Part shown: piece after piece, positions 1 to 8,843 of the stretch | Position numbering within the stretch: the stretch's first letter is position 1 | Layout: each line of letters begins with the position of its first letter | NCBI RefSeq assembly: GCF_028368935.1 | Contig: NZ_JAQNDK010000003.1 | Span: 1,364,001-1,428,000, forward strand | Direction of reading: 5' to 3' | From: Sorangium aterium | Lineage (GTDB): Bacteria; Myxococcota_A; Polyangia; Polyangiales; Polyangiaceae | Length of the DNA stretch: 64,000 nucleotides | Position numbers and translations under genes: made by a program | The notes under the pieces: generated by a model | Database searches by the model: none | What the model was told of the DNA's origin: nothing | Seen by the model: the letters and a program-made list of their open reading frames with translations, nothing else

Positions 1-1071
1 GGTCGGCCCGACCCGGACCATCACGAAGAGCTCCCCCGCGAGCGCGAGCGCGAGCCGGAGCGCCGTGGCGCGCGCGTCGGCCACCGAGGCGACGTGGGCC
101 GCCGCGAGCACCACGGCGGGCAGCGCCGGGACGACGAGCCGCGAGAGCGGCATCCAGTCGCCGCCCGCCGCCGCGACCGCGAGGAAGTGCACCGCGACCG
201 CCGCGAGCAGCCCGCGCGGCCACGCGGGGAGCGCGCGCCACGCGGCCGGCGCGATCAGCGCCACCGGCCCGGTCAGGAGGAAGCACGCGAGCGCGTACCG
301 GGCCCCGAGCGCCGCGTCCGGCGCCTTCGCCAGCGCAGAGAGCGGCGCGGCCCGCCCGAAGATGGAGAGGCGCGCCGCCGCCACGGCGACGAAAGGGAGG
401 CCCGCGAGCGCGAGCGCGGCGAGCGCTCGGGCCCACGCGGGCCGCGGCGGCGCGTTCCCTGCGGCGTCGCGGCGCGGCGCCGCCTGGGCCGAGAGCGCGA
501 CGATGAGCGCGAACGGCAGGAGCTCCGGCCGGAGGGCCGCCGCGGCCCCGGCGCAGGCCGCGCCGGCGAGCGCGCCGCCGAGCGCTGGCAGCGCGACGGC
601 GAGCGCCCCGAGCGCCGCGACGACGCCCGTCTCCATGCCGGCCACGCTCCAGGCGGCGAGCGGCGCCGACGCTGGCACGAGCGCAAGCGCCGCGAACCGC
701 GCGGGCCGGGCGGACGCCCGATCGACCGCGAGCGCCAGGACGCCGGCGGCGAGCGTCCACGCGAGGGCGCCGAGCGCCTTCGCGGCCGCGAGCGCGGCGA
801 GCGGCCCGCCGGCCGCGAACGGCGCCAGCACGAACGCCCACCCGAGCGGCGTCACGCCGTCGGTCACCGGCCCGGCCGCGTTGAAGCGGTAGCCCAGCCC
901 CCGAGCGAGGTGGTGCGCATAACGCGCCGTGATCAGGGCATCGTCGACCGTGAACCCCGAGAGCGCGAGCGCCGGGAGCAGCGCCGAGAGCGCGCCGGCG
1001 AGCGCAATGAGCAGCGAACGCTCCCGCCGCGTCACGCCGCCTGTGCGTCCGCGCGGCACTCCGATGGACAC
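1..1071 (-). CDS. GT-C-like integral membrane glycosyltransferase (partial, runs off the left edge)
   Basis: The minus strand reads open for 357 codons from a GTG at 1071 to the window edge. The product is almost entirely hydrophobic, with roughly eight to ten membrane segments. After the first segment comes TVDDALITARYAHHLARG followed by LGYRFNAAGPVTDG. An acidic DD in the first outward loop with a downstream RYxxxLxxGxGxxxN pattern is typical of lipid-linked-sugar GT-C transferases (glycosyltransferase 39 or arabinofuranosyltransferase-like). By family knowledge it would move a sugar from a polyprenyl-phosphate donor on the outer face of the inner membrane; acceptor and sugar are unknown. 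A second in-frame GTG at 1137 is possible, and neither start has a clear ribosome site. The C-terminus is missing. It diverges from the gene at 1398. Confidence 0.72.
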   Translation of the reverse strand, partial: MSIGVPRGRTGGVTRRERSLLIALAGALSALLPALALSGFTVDDALITARYAHHLARGLGYRFNAAGPVTDGVTPLGWAFVLAPFAAGGPLAALAAAKALGALAWTLAAGVLALAVDRASARPARFAALALVPASAPLAAWSVAGMETGVVAALGALAVALPALGGALAGAACAGAAAALRPELLPFALIVALSAQAAPRRDAAGNAPPRPAWARALAALALAGLPFVAVAAARLSIFGRAAPLSALAKAPDAALGARYALACFLLTGPVALIAPAAWRALPAWPRGLLAAVAVHFLAVAAAGGDWMPLSRLVVPALPAVVLAAAHVASVADARATALRLALALAGELFVMVRVGPT

Positions 1072-1218
1072 GAGGCGGAGGCGCCCGCGCTGGACAGCAG
1101 CCCGCGCCGCTCCGCGCGATCTCCATCGAGGACGCACCGACAGCGGAGCAAGCGCTCAGGGTGGACGGCCATCAGCACGCAGCGATCCTGTGACAGGCGC
1201 ACGAAGGACGCAATTGCG

Positions 1219-1250
1219 CTCGCCTGCTCGCAATCATGCGAGCAGGCGAG
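1219..1250. other. Perfect 13-bp inverted repeat (strong hairpin) between divergent genes
   Basis: CTCGCCTGCTCGC at 1219-1231 is followed by AATCAT and its exact complement GCGAGCAGGCGAG at 1238-1250. The gap it lies in separates divergent genes starting at 1071 and 1398. No T-run follows on either strand, so an intrinsic terminator is unlikely. A second, smaller hairpin (7-bp arms CAGCGGC/GCCGCTG, 3-nt loop) sits at 1335-1351. It could be an operator, an RNA structure or a dispersed palindrome. Confidence 0.7.
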
Positions 1251-1384
1251 ATGCGAGATGCGACCACGCGGACGCGCGGGCACGTGCGCGAACGTCGCGA
1301 ACACCTGGGCTCGCCGCGGGGCGCACGCCTCGGACAGCGGCAGCGCCGCTGCGCCTGGTGGCAGCCATGCGCCCTCGTGGACGG

Positions 1385-1390
1385 TATAGT
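1385..1390 (+). promoter_or_regulatory. -10-like TATAGT 7 nt before an ATG
   Basis: TATAGT lies seven bases upstream of the ATG at 1398. If it is a -10 element, transcription would begin at or next to the start codon, giving a leaderless mRNA. No convincing -35 hexamer and no Shine-Dalgarno sequence are visible. Comparable hexamers precede the starts at 9546, 37719 and 39821. Confidence 0.35.
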
Positions 1391-1397
1391 TCCCCGC

Positions 1398-2132
1398 ATG
1401 GCACTTCCTGCCGCGCTCCTGGCCGCCGTCGAGCGGCATTCGTGTTTTACCGGCTGCTATCGCAGCGAATCGGAAGTCCAGGTCTGCATCGATCCGGCGC
1501 AGGCGCTCGCGCCGACGGTGCCTGTCTGTTGCAGCGATTGCCTGAACTTCCACCCGGCGGCGCTCGTGAGCCTCTTGCCCCTCGGCATGACGTCGTACGC
1601 GCTCGCGAACGCGCTGACGACACACGTGCGCTCGCTGCGGGGGTACAAGTGGGCGACCGGCGGCTATCACACCGCGGGCACCGGCTTCTGGCTCAACGCC
1701 GCCTACTACGGCAATGGCCTCTTCCTGGTCGACGCCGCGCGCAACCGCAACGCGAGGACGGACGTCGACATGCTGATCGAGGCCTTCCAGCACGGGATCG
1801 TGCAGCCAGAGGACCCGCGCATGCTCGATCCGGCGCTCTACACGATCGAGCTCGCCTACATCAACATGTCGCGGCCCATCCTGCCGGTCCGCAACAAGCA
1901 GGATCTCCTGGCGTCGCCGCAGCGCAGCGCCACGCCGAGGCAGGGGTTCTCGCGGGTGTCGATCGTGGAGTTCCAGCCGCTCGCCGTCGCGGGGACGTCC
2001 CCTTCCGCGCAGCCGGCGAAGCCGGCGCCGCAGCCCCGGGAGCTCAAGCTCGGCGAGACGTGCCCGACGTGCGGCGCCGCCGTGATGGAGCGACCGCTGT
2101 TCTCGGGCACGTTCGTGGGCTGCCTCTGCTGA
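1398..2132 (+). CDS. Cysteine-containing protein with C-terminal zinc-ribbon-like motif, function unknown
   Basis: The product has 244 residues, counted from the ATG preceded by TATAGT. I do not recognise a family. Cysteines cluster in the first 55 residues (including a CCSDC stretch) and again at the end, where TCPTCGAAV and a terminal CLC could form a zinc-ribbon-like or disulphide-bonded knuckle. The middle is aromatic-rich (GYKWATGGYHTAGTGFWLN) and ordered. A Pro/Ala-rich linker at about 200-225 precedes the last motif. There is no signal peptide or membrane segment, so it is probably cytoplasmic. It converges on the gene ending at 2200. Upstream in-frame starts exist but would run back through the hairpin region. 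Confidence 0.6.
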   Translation: MALPAALLAAVERHSCFTGCYRSESEVQVCIDPAQALAPTVPVCCSDCLNFHPAALVSLLPLGMTSYALANALTTHVRSLRGYKWATGGYHTAGTGFWLNAAYYGNGLFLVDAARNRNARTDVDMLIEAFQHGIVQPEDPRMLDPALYTIELAYINMSRPILPVRNKQDLLASPQRSATPRQGFSRVSIVEFQPLAVAGTSPSAQPAKPAPQPRELKLGETCPTCGAAVMERPLFSGTFVGCLC

Positions 2133-2152
2133 GGGCGCGCCGCGGGCCACGT

Positions 2153-2200
2153 CGACGACCGGCTCGACGACCGGCTCGACGACCGGCTCGACGACCGGCT
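2153..2200. repeat. Four exact tandem copies of a 12-bp unit
   Basis: The unit CGACGACCGGCT occurs four times head to tail, filling most of the 67-bp gap between two convergent genes. It ends at the first base of the stop codon of the leftward gene. Such a short tandem repeat is prone to slippage. No hairpin with a T-run is visible. Confidence 0.9.
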
Positions 2201-3309
2201 CACGGCGACGGCGGCGTGGTCGCGCGCCACGCGGTCTCGCCGGTCGCCGGGTCGATCGCGCGCAGCGCAGCGCCGCTCACCGCGGCGCCGCTGACGACGT
2301 AGACGTAGGGGCCCGACGCCTTCGCCGCCGTGAGCCGGTCGCCGAGGTAGGCTGCGGCGCGCTCGTACCGCACGGCCCCGGACACCGGATCGAGGGCGAT
2401 GATCCGCGGCTCGGTGCCGTTCACCACGTCGACGCCGACGACGACGGCGGCGCCGCCGCTCGAGACGAGGAACAGGTCGGGCCGCCCGCCGGAGAGCGGC
2501 GCGCGGGCGGCGAGCTCCTTCTTCCAGAGCGACTCGCTGCCGCGCCGCCCCTCGGCCGTGAGCCGCGGCGGGCCCTCGGTCGGCACGGTGAGCACGACCT
2601 CCACGCCGCCGGCCTGGACCACCTGGGGGTTCTTCTTGCGCTCCCAGAACTGCCCCGTGATCGCCGACGGTTGCGGCGCCGTCGGGCAGTCGGCCGCCGC
2701 GCCCCCTTCGAGCTTGATCCCGGTGGCCGTGCCGTCCTTCATCACCACGGTCGCGCAGCCGTTGCCCCCTGCGATCTCGTCGGGGACCCCGGGGAGGTTC
2801 GCCACCCACCGCTCCTTGCCGGTGCGGGCGTCGAGCGCGCGCAGCGCGGCGTCGCCCCCGCCCGCGAGCACCATGTTCGGGTCCGGGCAGGCGAGCGCGT
2901 CCGGCTCCTCGATCTCCCGCGAGGCCCAGATCCCCTGCCCGCTGCGCCCGTCGATGGCCACCACGCGCCCGCGGGTCTTGCCGTCCTGCCACAGCACCGG
3001 GTCGGGCGCGTCGTCGCCGTTCGCGTCCACGAAGCAGAGGGCGTCGAGCTGCGTGGAGAGCGGGCGCGCGCGCGGCGCGGGCTCCTGCGGCGGCTCGACG
3101 CGCGCGAAGAACATCACCGCGAAGCCGATCCCGACCGCAGCCATCGCCACGGCGAGGAGCACCTTCGTCGCACGGGACGGCCCCGGCGCGGGCGCGCCCT
3201 GCGGTGCAGCCGCGCCTGCGACGCCGGGGGCATCAGCGCCGCAGCGCGGGCATGCGATCCCATCATGACTTGCCTCCAGCGAGGCACCACAGCTCCTGCA
3301 GGGCCGCAT
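2200..3309 (-). CDS. Zinc-ribbon, membrane-anchored PQQ-like beta-propeller protein
   Basis: The 369-residue product begins with a CxxC...CxxC zinc ribbon (C4, C7, C20, C23). A Pro/Ala linker and one membrane segment at about 47-71 follow, and the rest is a beta-propeller. PQQ-type blade motifs recur, for example GRVVAIDGRSGQGIW, ALRALDARTGKERW and ALRAIDPATGETAW. No quinoprotein catalytic residues can be assigned, so a structural or binding role is more likely than dehydrogenase activity. The N-terminal ribbon should lie in the cytoplasm and the propeller outside. The same architecture class, without the membrane segment, appears in the 811-aa protein at 4945. Confidence 0.75.
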   Translation of the reverse strand: MRPCRSCGASLEASHDGIACPRCGADAPGVAGAAAPQGAPAPGPSRATKVLLAVAMAAVGIGFAVMFFARVEPPQEPAPRARPLSTQLDALCFVDANGDDAPDPVLWQDGKTRGRVVAIDGRSGQGIWASREIEEPDALACPDPNMVLAGGGDAALRALDARTGKERWVANLPGVPDEIAGGNGCATVVMKDGTATGIKLEGGAAADCPTAPQPSAITGQFWERKKNPQVVQAGGVEVVLTVPTEGPPRLTAEGRRGSESLWKKELAARAPLSGGRPDLFLVSSGGAAVVVGVDVVNGTEPRIIALDPVSGAVRYERAAAYLGDRLTAAKASGPYVYVVSGAAVSGAALRAIDPATGETAWRATTPPSP

Positions 3310-3387
3310 CCGGGCAGTCTATCGCCGCCGGGTGCCCGTGATCGAGAGCGACCGTGCGCGGCCCGCCGGACCGGGGACTTGCCTCTG

Positions 3388-3978
3388 CTACTTCGCCCAG
3401 AGCACCGAGAGATCGATCTCGAGGGCCTCGAAGGGCACGGCCCGGACCCGCGCCGCGTCTCGGTGGACGGGGCCGGGCTCCCAGCCCCGGCCCGCCGCGA
3501 GCGAAAAGACCTCGAGGGTGCGCCGGATTGGATCGACGAGCCACGCATGGAGCACGCCTTCGCGCGCATAGAGGGGCATCTTCTCCGTGCGATCGACGTC
3601 CTCGGTCGACGGGCTCAGGACCTCGCAGATCCAGTCGGGAGCGAGCGGGAAGAAGGCCGTCTCGGGCAGCTCGGGCATGCGCTCGATCCGCCAGCCGGCG
3701 AGGTCGGGCACGAGCGCGTCGAACTCACCAGCCGTGTGCGGGTCGGGGAAGTGCAGCTCAGGCTCGACCAGGATGGTCCAGCCGCCGGGCCCGCCTTCGC
3801 CCAGGTCGAAGGGGCCGGACAGCTTCCCCCCAAGCCTGGACGCGGCTCGCGCATGTCGCGGCGCCGGCCGGGGGAACACGTGCAGGGTGCCGCGGACGAG
3901 CTCCGCCACCTTGTTCGACGGGACGGCTTCGAGGTCGGCGTACGTGGCGCGGGGCTGTTTCTCCGCGGGCTGGCCCAT
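3388..3978 (-). CDS. Uma2-family (DUF820) restriction-endonuclease-like protein
   Basis: The product has 196 residues, starting at MGQPAEKQPRATYADLEAVP. It shows the Uma2/DUF820 pattern: an opening 'tyadleavPsnkvaELVrGtLhv' segment, then ILVEPELHF, EFDALVPDLAGWR, and WICEVLSPSTEDVDRTEKMPLYAREGVLHAWLVDP. The acidic E/D residues before and inside ICEVLSPST are where the PD-(D/E)XK fold carries its metal site. The family is abundant in cyanobacteria and myxobacteria. Nuclease activity is inferred from the fold, and the biological role is generally unknown. It stands alone, with the propeller gene downstream and the phosphatidyltransferase gene upstream on the same strand. Confidence 0.85.
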   Translation of the reverse strand: MGQPAEKQPRATYADLEAVPSNKVAELVRGTLHVFPRPAPRHARAASRLGGKLSGPFDLGEGGPGGWTILVEPELHFPDPHTAGEFDALVPDLAGWRIERMPELPETAFFPLAPDWICEVLSPSTEDVDRTEKMPLYAREGVLHAWLVDPIRRTLEVFSLAAGRGWEPGPVHRDAARVRAVPFEALEIDLSVLWAK

Positions 3979-4076
3979 GACCGGAGCCTGCCTGGGCGCC
4001 CAGGGAGAGGCAAGTCGTGTGGCGCCACAAACCCGAGCGAGGCCGGCGCGCGTCGGCGCGCGCCCGCCCCTCCCCG

Positions 4077-4703
4077 CTACGGCTTCGGTATCCTCAACGT
4101 GCCGCTGACCATGGCGCTGCCGCTCACGGCATAGACCAGGCTGAGCGGGTGGAACACCCAGGGGCCGATCGCGATGGACCCGAGCCAGAGCTGCTCGTGC
4201 ACGCGCTCCTTGGCGAAGAGCACCCCGAAGAGCAGCACGATGAGCAAGCTCGTGGGGATCGGCGTCCCCTCGTAGTAACGCACCTTTCCCCGCTCGTCCG
4301 ACAGCTCGGCGGCCGTCACGTTGTACCGCGCGAGGCGGCTGATCCCGCAGGCGACGAAGTACACGAGGGCGGCGGCGTCCCACAGCCCGCGCAGGCCGAG
4401 CGCGAAGCCGAGCACCGCCGGCGCGACGCCGAACGAGACCACGTCGGCGAGCGAGTCGAGATCGGCCCCGAGCGGCGAGTGCTTGCGACGCCAGCGCGCG
4501 ATCGTGCCGTCGAGGACGTCGCACGCCAGCGCGAACGGCAGGAGCCCGAAGGCCACCCAGATGTAGATGCGCTCGCGCTCGGCCACGTAGTTCAGGCAAA
4601 GCAGGATGCTCAGCGTGCCGCTCGCCGCGTTCGCCAGCGTGACGAAGTCGGCGAGCACGAACGATCGGAGCATCGAGAAATGGGGCGGTTTATCGGGAGG
4701 CAT
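4077..4703 (-). CDS. pssA: CDP-alcohol phosphatidyltransferase, phosphatidylserine synthase type
   Basis: The product has 208 residues if started at MPPDKPPHF; a start 16 codons earlier at 4751 is open. It carries the family signature D-G-x2-A-R-x8-G-x3-D-x3-D as DVLDGTIARWRRKHSPLGAD followed by LDSLAD. The rest is hydrophobic, with about six membrane segments and the phrase 'DVVSFGVAP' typical of bacterial phosphatidylserine synthases. It would condense CDP-diacylglycerol with L-serine in the inner membrane, the first step toward phosphatidylethanolamine. No decarboxylase gene is adjacent. The serine specificity is by resemblance only. Confidence 0.85.
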   Translation of the reverse strand: MPPDKPPHFSMLRSFVLADFVTLANAASGTLSILLCLNYVAERERIYIWVAFGLLPFALACDVLDGTIARWRRKHSPLGADLDSLADVVSFGVAPAVLGFALGLRGLWDAAALVYFVACGISRLARYNVTAAELSDERGKVRYYEGTPIPTSLLIVLLFGVLFAKERVHEQLWLGSIAIGPWVFHPLSLVYAVSGSAMVSGTLRIPKP

Positions 4704-4944
4704 GGCGCTCGGGGCGCGCAGTTTCGCACGTCCGGTTCGATTGCCAAACAACCTGCGCGGCGCGCGTCGCCGTCATCGGGCCGTCATCGACCCATCGCCC
4801 CATCCTCTCGTGGCAGGGCGCCTCGGGCCGCGGCGCGCCCGGCGCTGGCGCCGTCTAGCCAGGTGGCACGTGCTTGTCCACTCCGCGGCGATCCGCGCAC
4901 AAAACTTAGGACCAGGCCGCGCGCTGCCTAGCATCCGTCGGCGG

Positions 4945-7380
4945 ATGCCCGGACTGTCACTTGTCGCCGACAACACCCGATGCTCAGCGGAGCCCGAGCG
5001 CACGTCGCTGCACGATGTGCTCGACTTCGTCCTGGAGGGGGCGCGCAACGCGTCTCCTCCGCTCGATGGAGCGGCGCTGCCGCTACGCGCCGAGGCCGAG
5101 GCGCTGCCGCTGCTCTGCGAGCTCGCCGAGGCCGCGGGGGAGCTCGCCTCCGGACGCCGCGCGCGCGCGGTCGTGCGCCTGTGCCTCGAGCCCGACCCCT
5201 GGGAGCTCGGGCTGGAGCGCGTGGGCCGCGACCTCCTCGTCACCGTCTTCCAGGGCGGAGACGTGCCCGAGGTCGCCCTGCACGAGCGGCGCTTCGACGG
5301 CGAAGCGCTCTGCGCGCGCCTCCTCGCGACCATCGACCGGTTCGCCTCGCACAGGGGCCCCGGCGCGCGCCGCGACGCCGCCTTCGCCGACAACGACGCG
5401 GAACTCGGCGGGCTCGGCGGGCTCGGCGAGCAACGGCTCTCGGCCGCCCGGCGGTGCCTCGCCACCTCCCTGCCGTTCTCGCCCGACGAGGCGGGAGGAG
5501 AGCCGGCGATCGTGGGCGTCGAGCCGACCGGCGAGATCCCGATCGCCATCGCGGCCGAGGCGCTCCTGCGCACGTCGCAGGGCGCTGCGCTCACGCAGCC
5601 GGCCGTGCTCCGGGCCGACCTGTTCTCGCTCCTCTTTCGGGGCAAGATCCGCGTGCTCGTGGGCGAGGAGGCGCGGGAGCTGCCCGACGTCTTCGTCTTC
5701 CCGTTCGCCGAGCAGCTCGCGTCGCTGTCGCTCGAGTCGCTCGACGCGTGGGCGCGGCGCCAGCCTTACCACCGGCGGCTGACCGTCGGCGGCGCGATCC
5801 TCGGCGTCCGGCTGCACAGCGAGGGGGCGCTGTCGCTCACGCTCGGCGTGCCCCGCGTGGGCCGCGTCCCCTCCGCCGATCCCCGCGCGCCCGGCCCTGG
5901 CCGCGTACCCTCGTTCGCGGCCGCCGAGGAGCGGGCGCAGACCTGGACCTTCCCGGCCGTCGACGTGGCGGCGCTCGCCCAGGGCGTGGTCGCGTTCGGG
6001 CGGGCGCTCGCGCGCAGCCTGGTGCGCCGCGATCGCGGGCAGACGTCGAACCTGCGCCTGTTCGAGTTCCGGGCGCGCGTCCGCGAGCTCGCCGAGCGGC
6101 TCCGCGAGCTCACGCGCAACGACGCGAAGATCAACGTGGCCCCGGAGACGTACCGAGCCTTCGCGGCGGCGGCGCGCCCGCAGGCCGCGGCCGAGGACAC
6201 GTTCGGGCGGACACGCCTGCGCTTCACGGCCCGGTGGATCGCGGCGATCCCGTCGCTCGACCTCCGCGCCACCTTCCTGTGCGGCGACGTGCTCGTGGTG
6301 GGCTCGACGCGCGAGCTGACGTGCATCGATCGGCGCACCGGCGAGTGCCTGTGGCGCAAGCCTGCGCCCCGCGCGGTCTCGGTGATGACGCCGGTCGGCC
6401 TCGGGAGGCTCCTGCCCGACGGCACGCTGCAGCTGCACGATCTGGCGAGCGGCGAGGTCGCCTGGTCGACGCGGCTCTCGCCGCGTGTCGGCGCGAACGC
6501 CTCGGGCGCGGTGGTGAGCGCCCCCGGGCTGCCGCGGATGCTCATCGTGAGCGAGGGGACGCGCCACCTCGCGGCCGTGGACCTCTACTCCGGCGAGGTG
6601 CGCTGGCGCTACGCCGCGCGGCGCGGCGAGAACTTCCGGCTCCGCCGCGCGGGCAAGCTCGTCCTCGTGGGCAGCGGCGAGCCGGCCCTCGCGGCGCTCG
6701 ACGTGCTGAGCGGCGAGGTCGTGTGGCGCTTCTGCGACCGGCTTCCGTTCGCGTCGCCGGTGGCGGTCGATCACGACGCGCTCTTCGCCCTGGCCGGCGA
6801 CGGCGCCTTCGTCGGCCGCGGCGGGGCGCGGCTGCACCACCTCGACCCGTGGTCCGGCGAGGCGCGGTGGACGGTCGATCTGCCGAAGCACGTGGCGCCG
6901 GTCGGCGCGCCGCTGCTCGGGCCCGAGACGGTGTGCGTGGTGACCCACGGGCGGCGCGGCACGGGTCTCGTGGGGATCGATCGCCGCACCGGGGCGACGC
7001 GCTTCGACCTGACCGCGTGCGCGGCGACAGCCTCGTGCCTCATGGTGGACGATGTGGTCGTCGTGAACAGCGAGGCAGGCGAGATCGTCGGGGTCGGCGC
7101 GCACGACGGCGCGGTCCGGTACCGGCACGTCATCGCGGGCGGCGTCGAGGGCGACAGGCCGCGGCGCCTCGAGCCGGTGCTCCGCTCGGGCGCGCTGTTC
7201 GTGCCGCAGAGCGAGGTGCACGTCGTCCGGCCGCGGGACGGCGCGCTGCTCGGCAAGGTGCCGACGGACCTCATCCCGGATCTCCTGCGGGTGGACGAGC
7301 GGTGCGACGTCTACGTGGCCGAGGAGAGCGGCCACCTCGCGGCCTTCGCCGCGGCCCCGCGGCTCAGCCTCGTCCAGTAG
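4945..7380 (+). CDS. Large PQQ-like beta-propeller protein with unknown N-terminal domain
   Basis: The product has 811 residues from the ATG at 4945, about ten bases after a TAGCAT hexamer. Residues up to about 400 form an unfamiliar region rich in Leu, Ala and Arg. The C-terminal half is a PQQ-type propeller with clear blades: ELTCIDRRTGECLW, TLQLHDLASGEVAW, HLAAVDLYSGEVRW, ALAALDVLSGEVVW and RLHHLDPWSGEARW. There is no signal peptide and no membrane segment, so it is predicted cytoplasmic, which is unusual for propellers of this type. No enzyme active site can be identified. The divergent neighbour is the phosphatidyltransferase gene, with a 241-bp shared promoter region. Confidence 0.75.
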   Translation: MPGLSLVADNTRCSAEPERTSLHDVLDFVLEGARNASPPLDGAALPLRAEAEALPLLCELAEAAGELASGRRARAVVRLCLEPDPWELGLERVGRDLLVTVFQGGDVPEVALHERRFDGEALCARLLATIDRFASHRGPGARRDAAFADNDAELGGLGGLGEQRLSAARRCLATSLPFSPDEAGGEPAIVGVEPTGEIPIAIAAEALLRTSQGAALTQPAVLRADLFSLLFRGKIRVLVGEEARELPDVFVFPFAEQLASLSLESLDAWARRQPYHRRLTVGGAILGVRLHSEGALSLTLGVPRVGRVPSADPRAPGPGRVPSFAAAEERAQTWTFPAVDVAALAQGVVAFGRALARSLVRRDRGQTSNLRLFEFRARVRELAERLRELTRNDAKINVAPETYRAFAAAARPQAAAEDTFGRTRLRFTARWIAAIPSLDLRATFLCGDVLVVGSTRELTCIDRRTGECLWRKPAPRAVSVMTPVGLGRLLPDGTLQLHDLASGEVAWSTRLSPRVGANASGAVVSAPGLPRMLIVSEGTRHLAAVDLYSGEVRWRYAARRGENFRLRRAGKLVLVGSGEPALAALDVLSGEVVWRFCDRLPFASPVAVDHDALFALAGDGAFVGRGGARLHHLDPWSGEARWTVDLPKHVAPVGAPLLGPETVCVVTHGRRGTGLVGIDRRTGATRFDLTACAATASCLMVDDVVVVNSEAGEIVGVGAHDGAVRYRHVIAGGVEGDRPRRLEPVLRSGALFVPQSEVHVVRPRDGALLGKVPTDLIPDLLRVDERCDVYVAEESGHLAAFAAAPRLSLVQ

Positions 7381-7416
7381 GCGCCGCGGCGCGCGCAGTA
7401 GGGGCCGCGGCGCGCG

Positions 7417-7980
7417 TCAGCGCGGCCCCCGGGCCGGCTTCCAGATGAGCTCGAGCGTCACCTGGGTGACGCCGTCCTCGATGAGCCCGATCCGCTCGGC
7501 GGCCTTGCGCGATAGGTCGATGATCCTGCCGCGCTTGAACGGGCCGCGGTCGTTGATCCGCACGCGCACGCGGCGGCCGTCCCGGCGGACCACGTCGACC
7601 ACGGCGCCGAAGGGCAGCGTCCGGTGCGCGGCCGTGAGCGCGCGCGGGTTGTAGCGCTCGCCGCTCGCGGTGCGGCGGCCTTTGAACTTGTCGGCGTAGT
7701 AGGTGGCCCGCCCGCGCTGGATCGGCGTCCCTTTCGCCGCGCTCCGCGCGCTCGCGGGCGCGGTCGGCGTGGAGATGCCGTCGCCGTCGTCCGGCTCGTC
7801 GCCCTCGGCCTGGTGGCGCGGGCGCGCCGGCGGGGTGCTCGGCGCGACGCCGAGCGCCATCGGCGCGTCGGCTCCCGTGCGGGGCGCTGCCGGCTGGTGA
7901 GCGGAGCAGGCGGGGGTGAAAAAGAGGAAGAGGAAGGCGAGCGTCCTCGCCACGCCGCGGCGTCCACCGGGCGTCGTCAC
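7417..7980 (-). CDS. rlpA: RlpA-like lipoprotein (septal-ring lytic transglycosylase family)
   Basis: The 187-residue product starts at a GTG that overlaps the upstream gene's stop by four bases (GTGA). A signal peptide ends in [10 protein letters not shown], a lipobox-like site, followed by a Pro/Thr-rich linker. The double-psi beta-barrel domain is at about 95-185: [35 protein letters not shown], and [19 protein letters not shown]. The family cleaves denuded glycan strands at the division septum or is a catalytically idle relative. The residues I expect for activity, Asp in INDRGPF and the His after TAA, are present. No SPOR domain is fused here. It is probably anchored to an outer-membrane or periplasmic face. 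Confidence 0.85.
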   Translation of the reverse strand: MTTPGGRRGVARTLAFLFLFFTPACSAHQPAAPRTGADAPMALGVAPSTPPARPRHQAEGDEPDDGDGISTPTAPASARSAAKGTPIQRGRATYYADKFKGRRTASGERYNPRALTAAHRTLPFGAVVDVVRRDGRRVRVRINDRGPFKRGRIIDLSRKAAERIGLIEDGVTQVTLELIWKPARGPR

Positions 7981-8528
7981 GTCGCCTCGGACGCGGCGCG
8001 CTCGGCCGACGAGGGGTCGAGGTCGGCCGCGGGCGAGGTCACCGCGGCGACAAGGGCCAGGGCCGAGGGCTCGCCGCTCCCTGCCCCGTCCGCGGACGGC
8101 GCCGCCTGGGCCCTGGCCTTGGCCCGCACGAACCCGGCCAGCTCGCGGAACGGCACGCCGGTCGGGCAGATCCTCTCCTTCTCGGCGAGCACCTCCTCCG
8201 GCACGTGCGCGAGCGCGAGCGCCGCGGCGTCGAAGTCCGGCATGCTCCGCGACGACGCGAGCACCACGGTCATGAGGCCGCGGTAGGCCCCCTTGGAGGC
8301 CGCGATGCGCTCGGCCTCCCCGAGATCGCAGCGCCCGCACGCGATGCAGCGGGAGAAGCGGGGCAGGGCCGCGCGCTCGGCGGGCGAGAGCGGCGGCAGG
8401 CCATCGGCGTCGTAGTTCTCGCGGAAGAGCGCAAGCCCGCTCGGACCGTCGTCGAAGAGACGGCGCACCGCGACCTTGAGGAGCGACCACGCGAGGACCG
8501 CGAGAGCCAGGGCACGACCGGAGAGCAC
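7977..8528 (-). CDS. Membrane-anchored 4Fe-4S ferredoxin-like protein
   Basis: The product has 183 residues. An N-terminal hydrophobic helix (about 5-20) anchors a soluble domain with CIACGRC (C61, C64, C67) and a distant CPTGVPF (C121). Together these make a CxxCxxC...CP cluster ligand set of the kind found in succinate dehydrogenase or heterodisulphide reductase iron-sulphur subunits. Only one complete cluster set is present. It would transfer electrons at the inner membrane, but no partner oxidoreductase is adjacent. Its stop overlaps the start of the RlpA-like lipoprotein, so the two are translationally coupled. The Ala/Ser-rich tail looks disordered. Confidence 0.65.
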   Translation of the reverse strand: MLSGRALALAVLAWSLLKVAVRRLFDDGPSGLALFRENYDADGLPPLSPAERAALPRFSRCIACGRCDLGEAERIAASKGAYRGLMTVVLASSRSMPDFDAAALALAHVPEEVLAEKERICPTGVPFRELAGFVRAKARAQAAPSADGAGSGEPSALALVAAVTSPAADLDPSSAERAASEAT

Positions 8529-8843
8529 GATCCGTCCATAACCCGAAACAGGCCCGCGCGCCGAGCCGATGCGCGCGGGGTCTCAAGAACCGCGCCGGGC
8601 ACGTGAACCCGCGTTAACAGCGCCTCGGGCACACGCAGGTCCGCGACGACCCGCCGCCGCTGCGATGACGCCTGCGGCGCGCGCTCGTCGCCCGATCTCC
8701 GCGGCGCCCGAGATCGCGGGCCGCGCCGGCGCTCCGCGGCAGATCGCGCGACGGCGGCCGCCGCCGGGCGAGGACGCCGCGCAGCGACGCGACCCCTCCG
8801 CGCGTCGGTCCTCGCTGGCACGTCGGGTGCACAGGCGCCAGGC
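8529..8843. other. Intergenic region, no gene seen
   Basis: These 315 bases separate the divergent Fe-S protein and ECF sigma genes. I see only GC-rich sequence with Arg/Ala-coding bias in every frame and no convincing promoter hexamers. Confidence 0.5.

Noticed and set aside
65-1389. Long Arg/Ala/Gly-rich plus-strand frames over the first kilobase
   Set aside because: They are antisense to a coherent multi-pass membrane protein and have composition typical of frame shadows in high-GC DNA.
4606-4944. Longer N-terminus for the 811-aa propeller protein starting at 4606
   Set aside because: It would run antisense through most of the phosphatidyltransferase gene's start region; the ATG at 4945 follows a -10-like hexamer.
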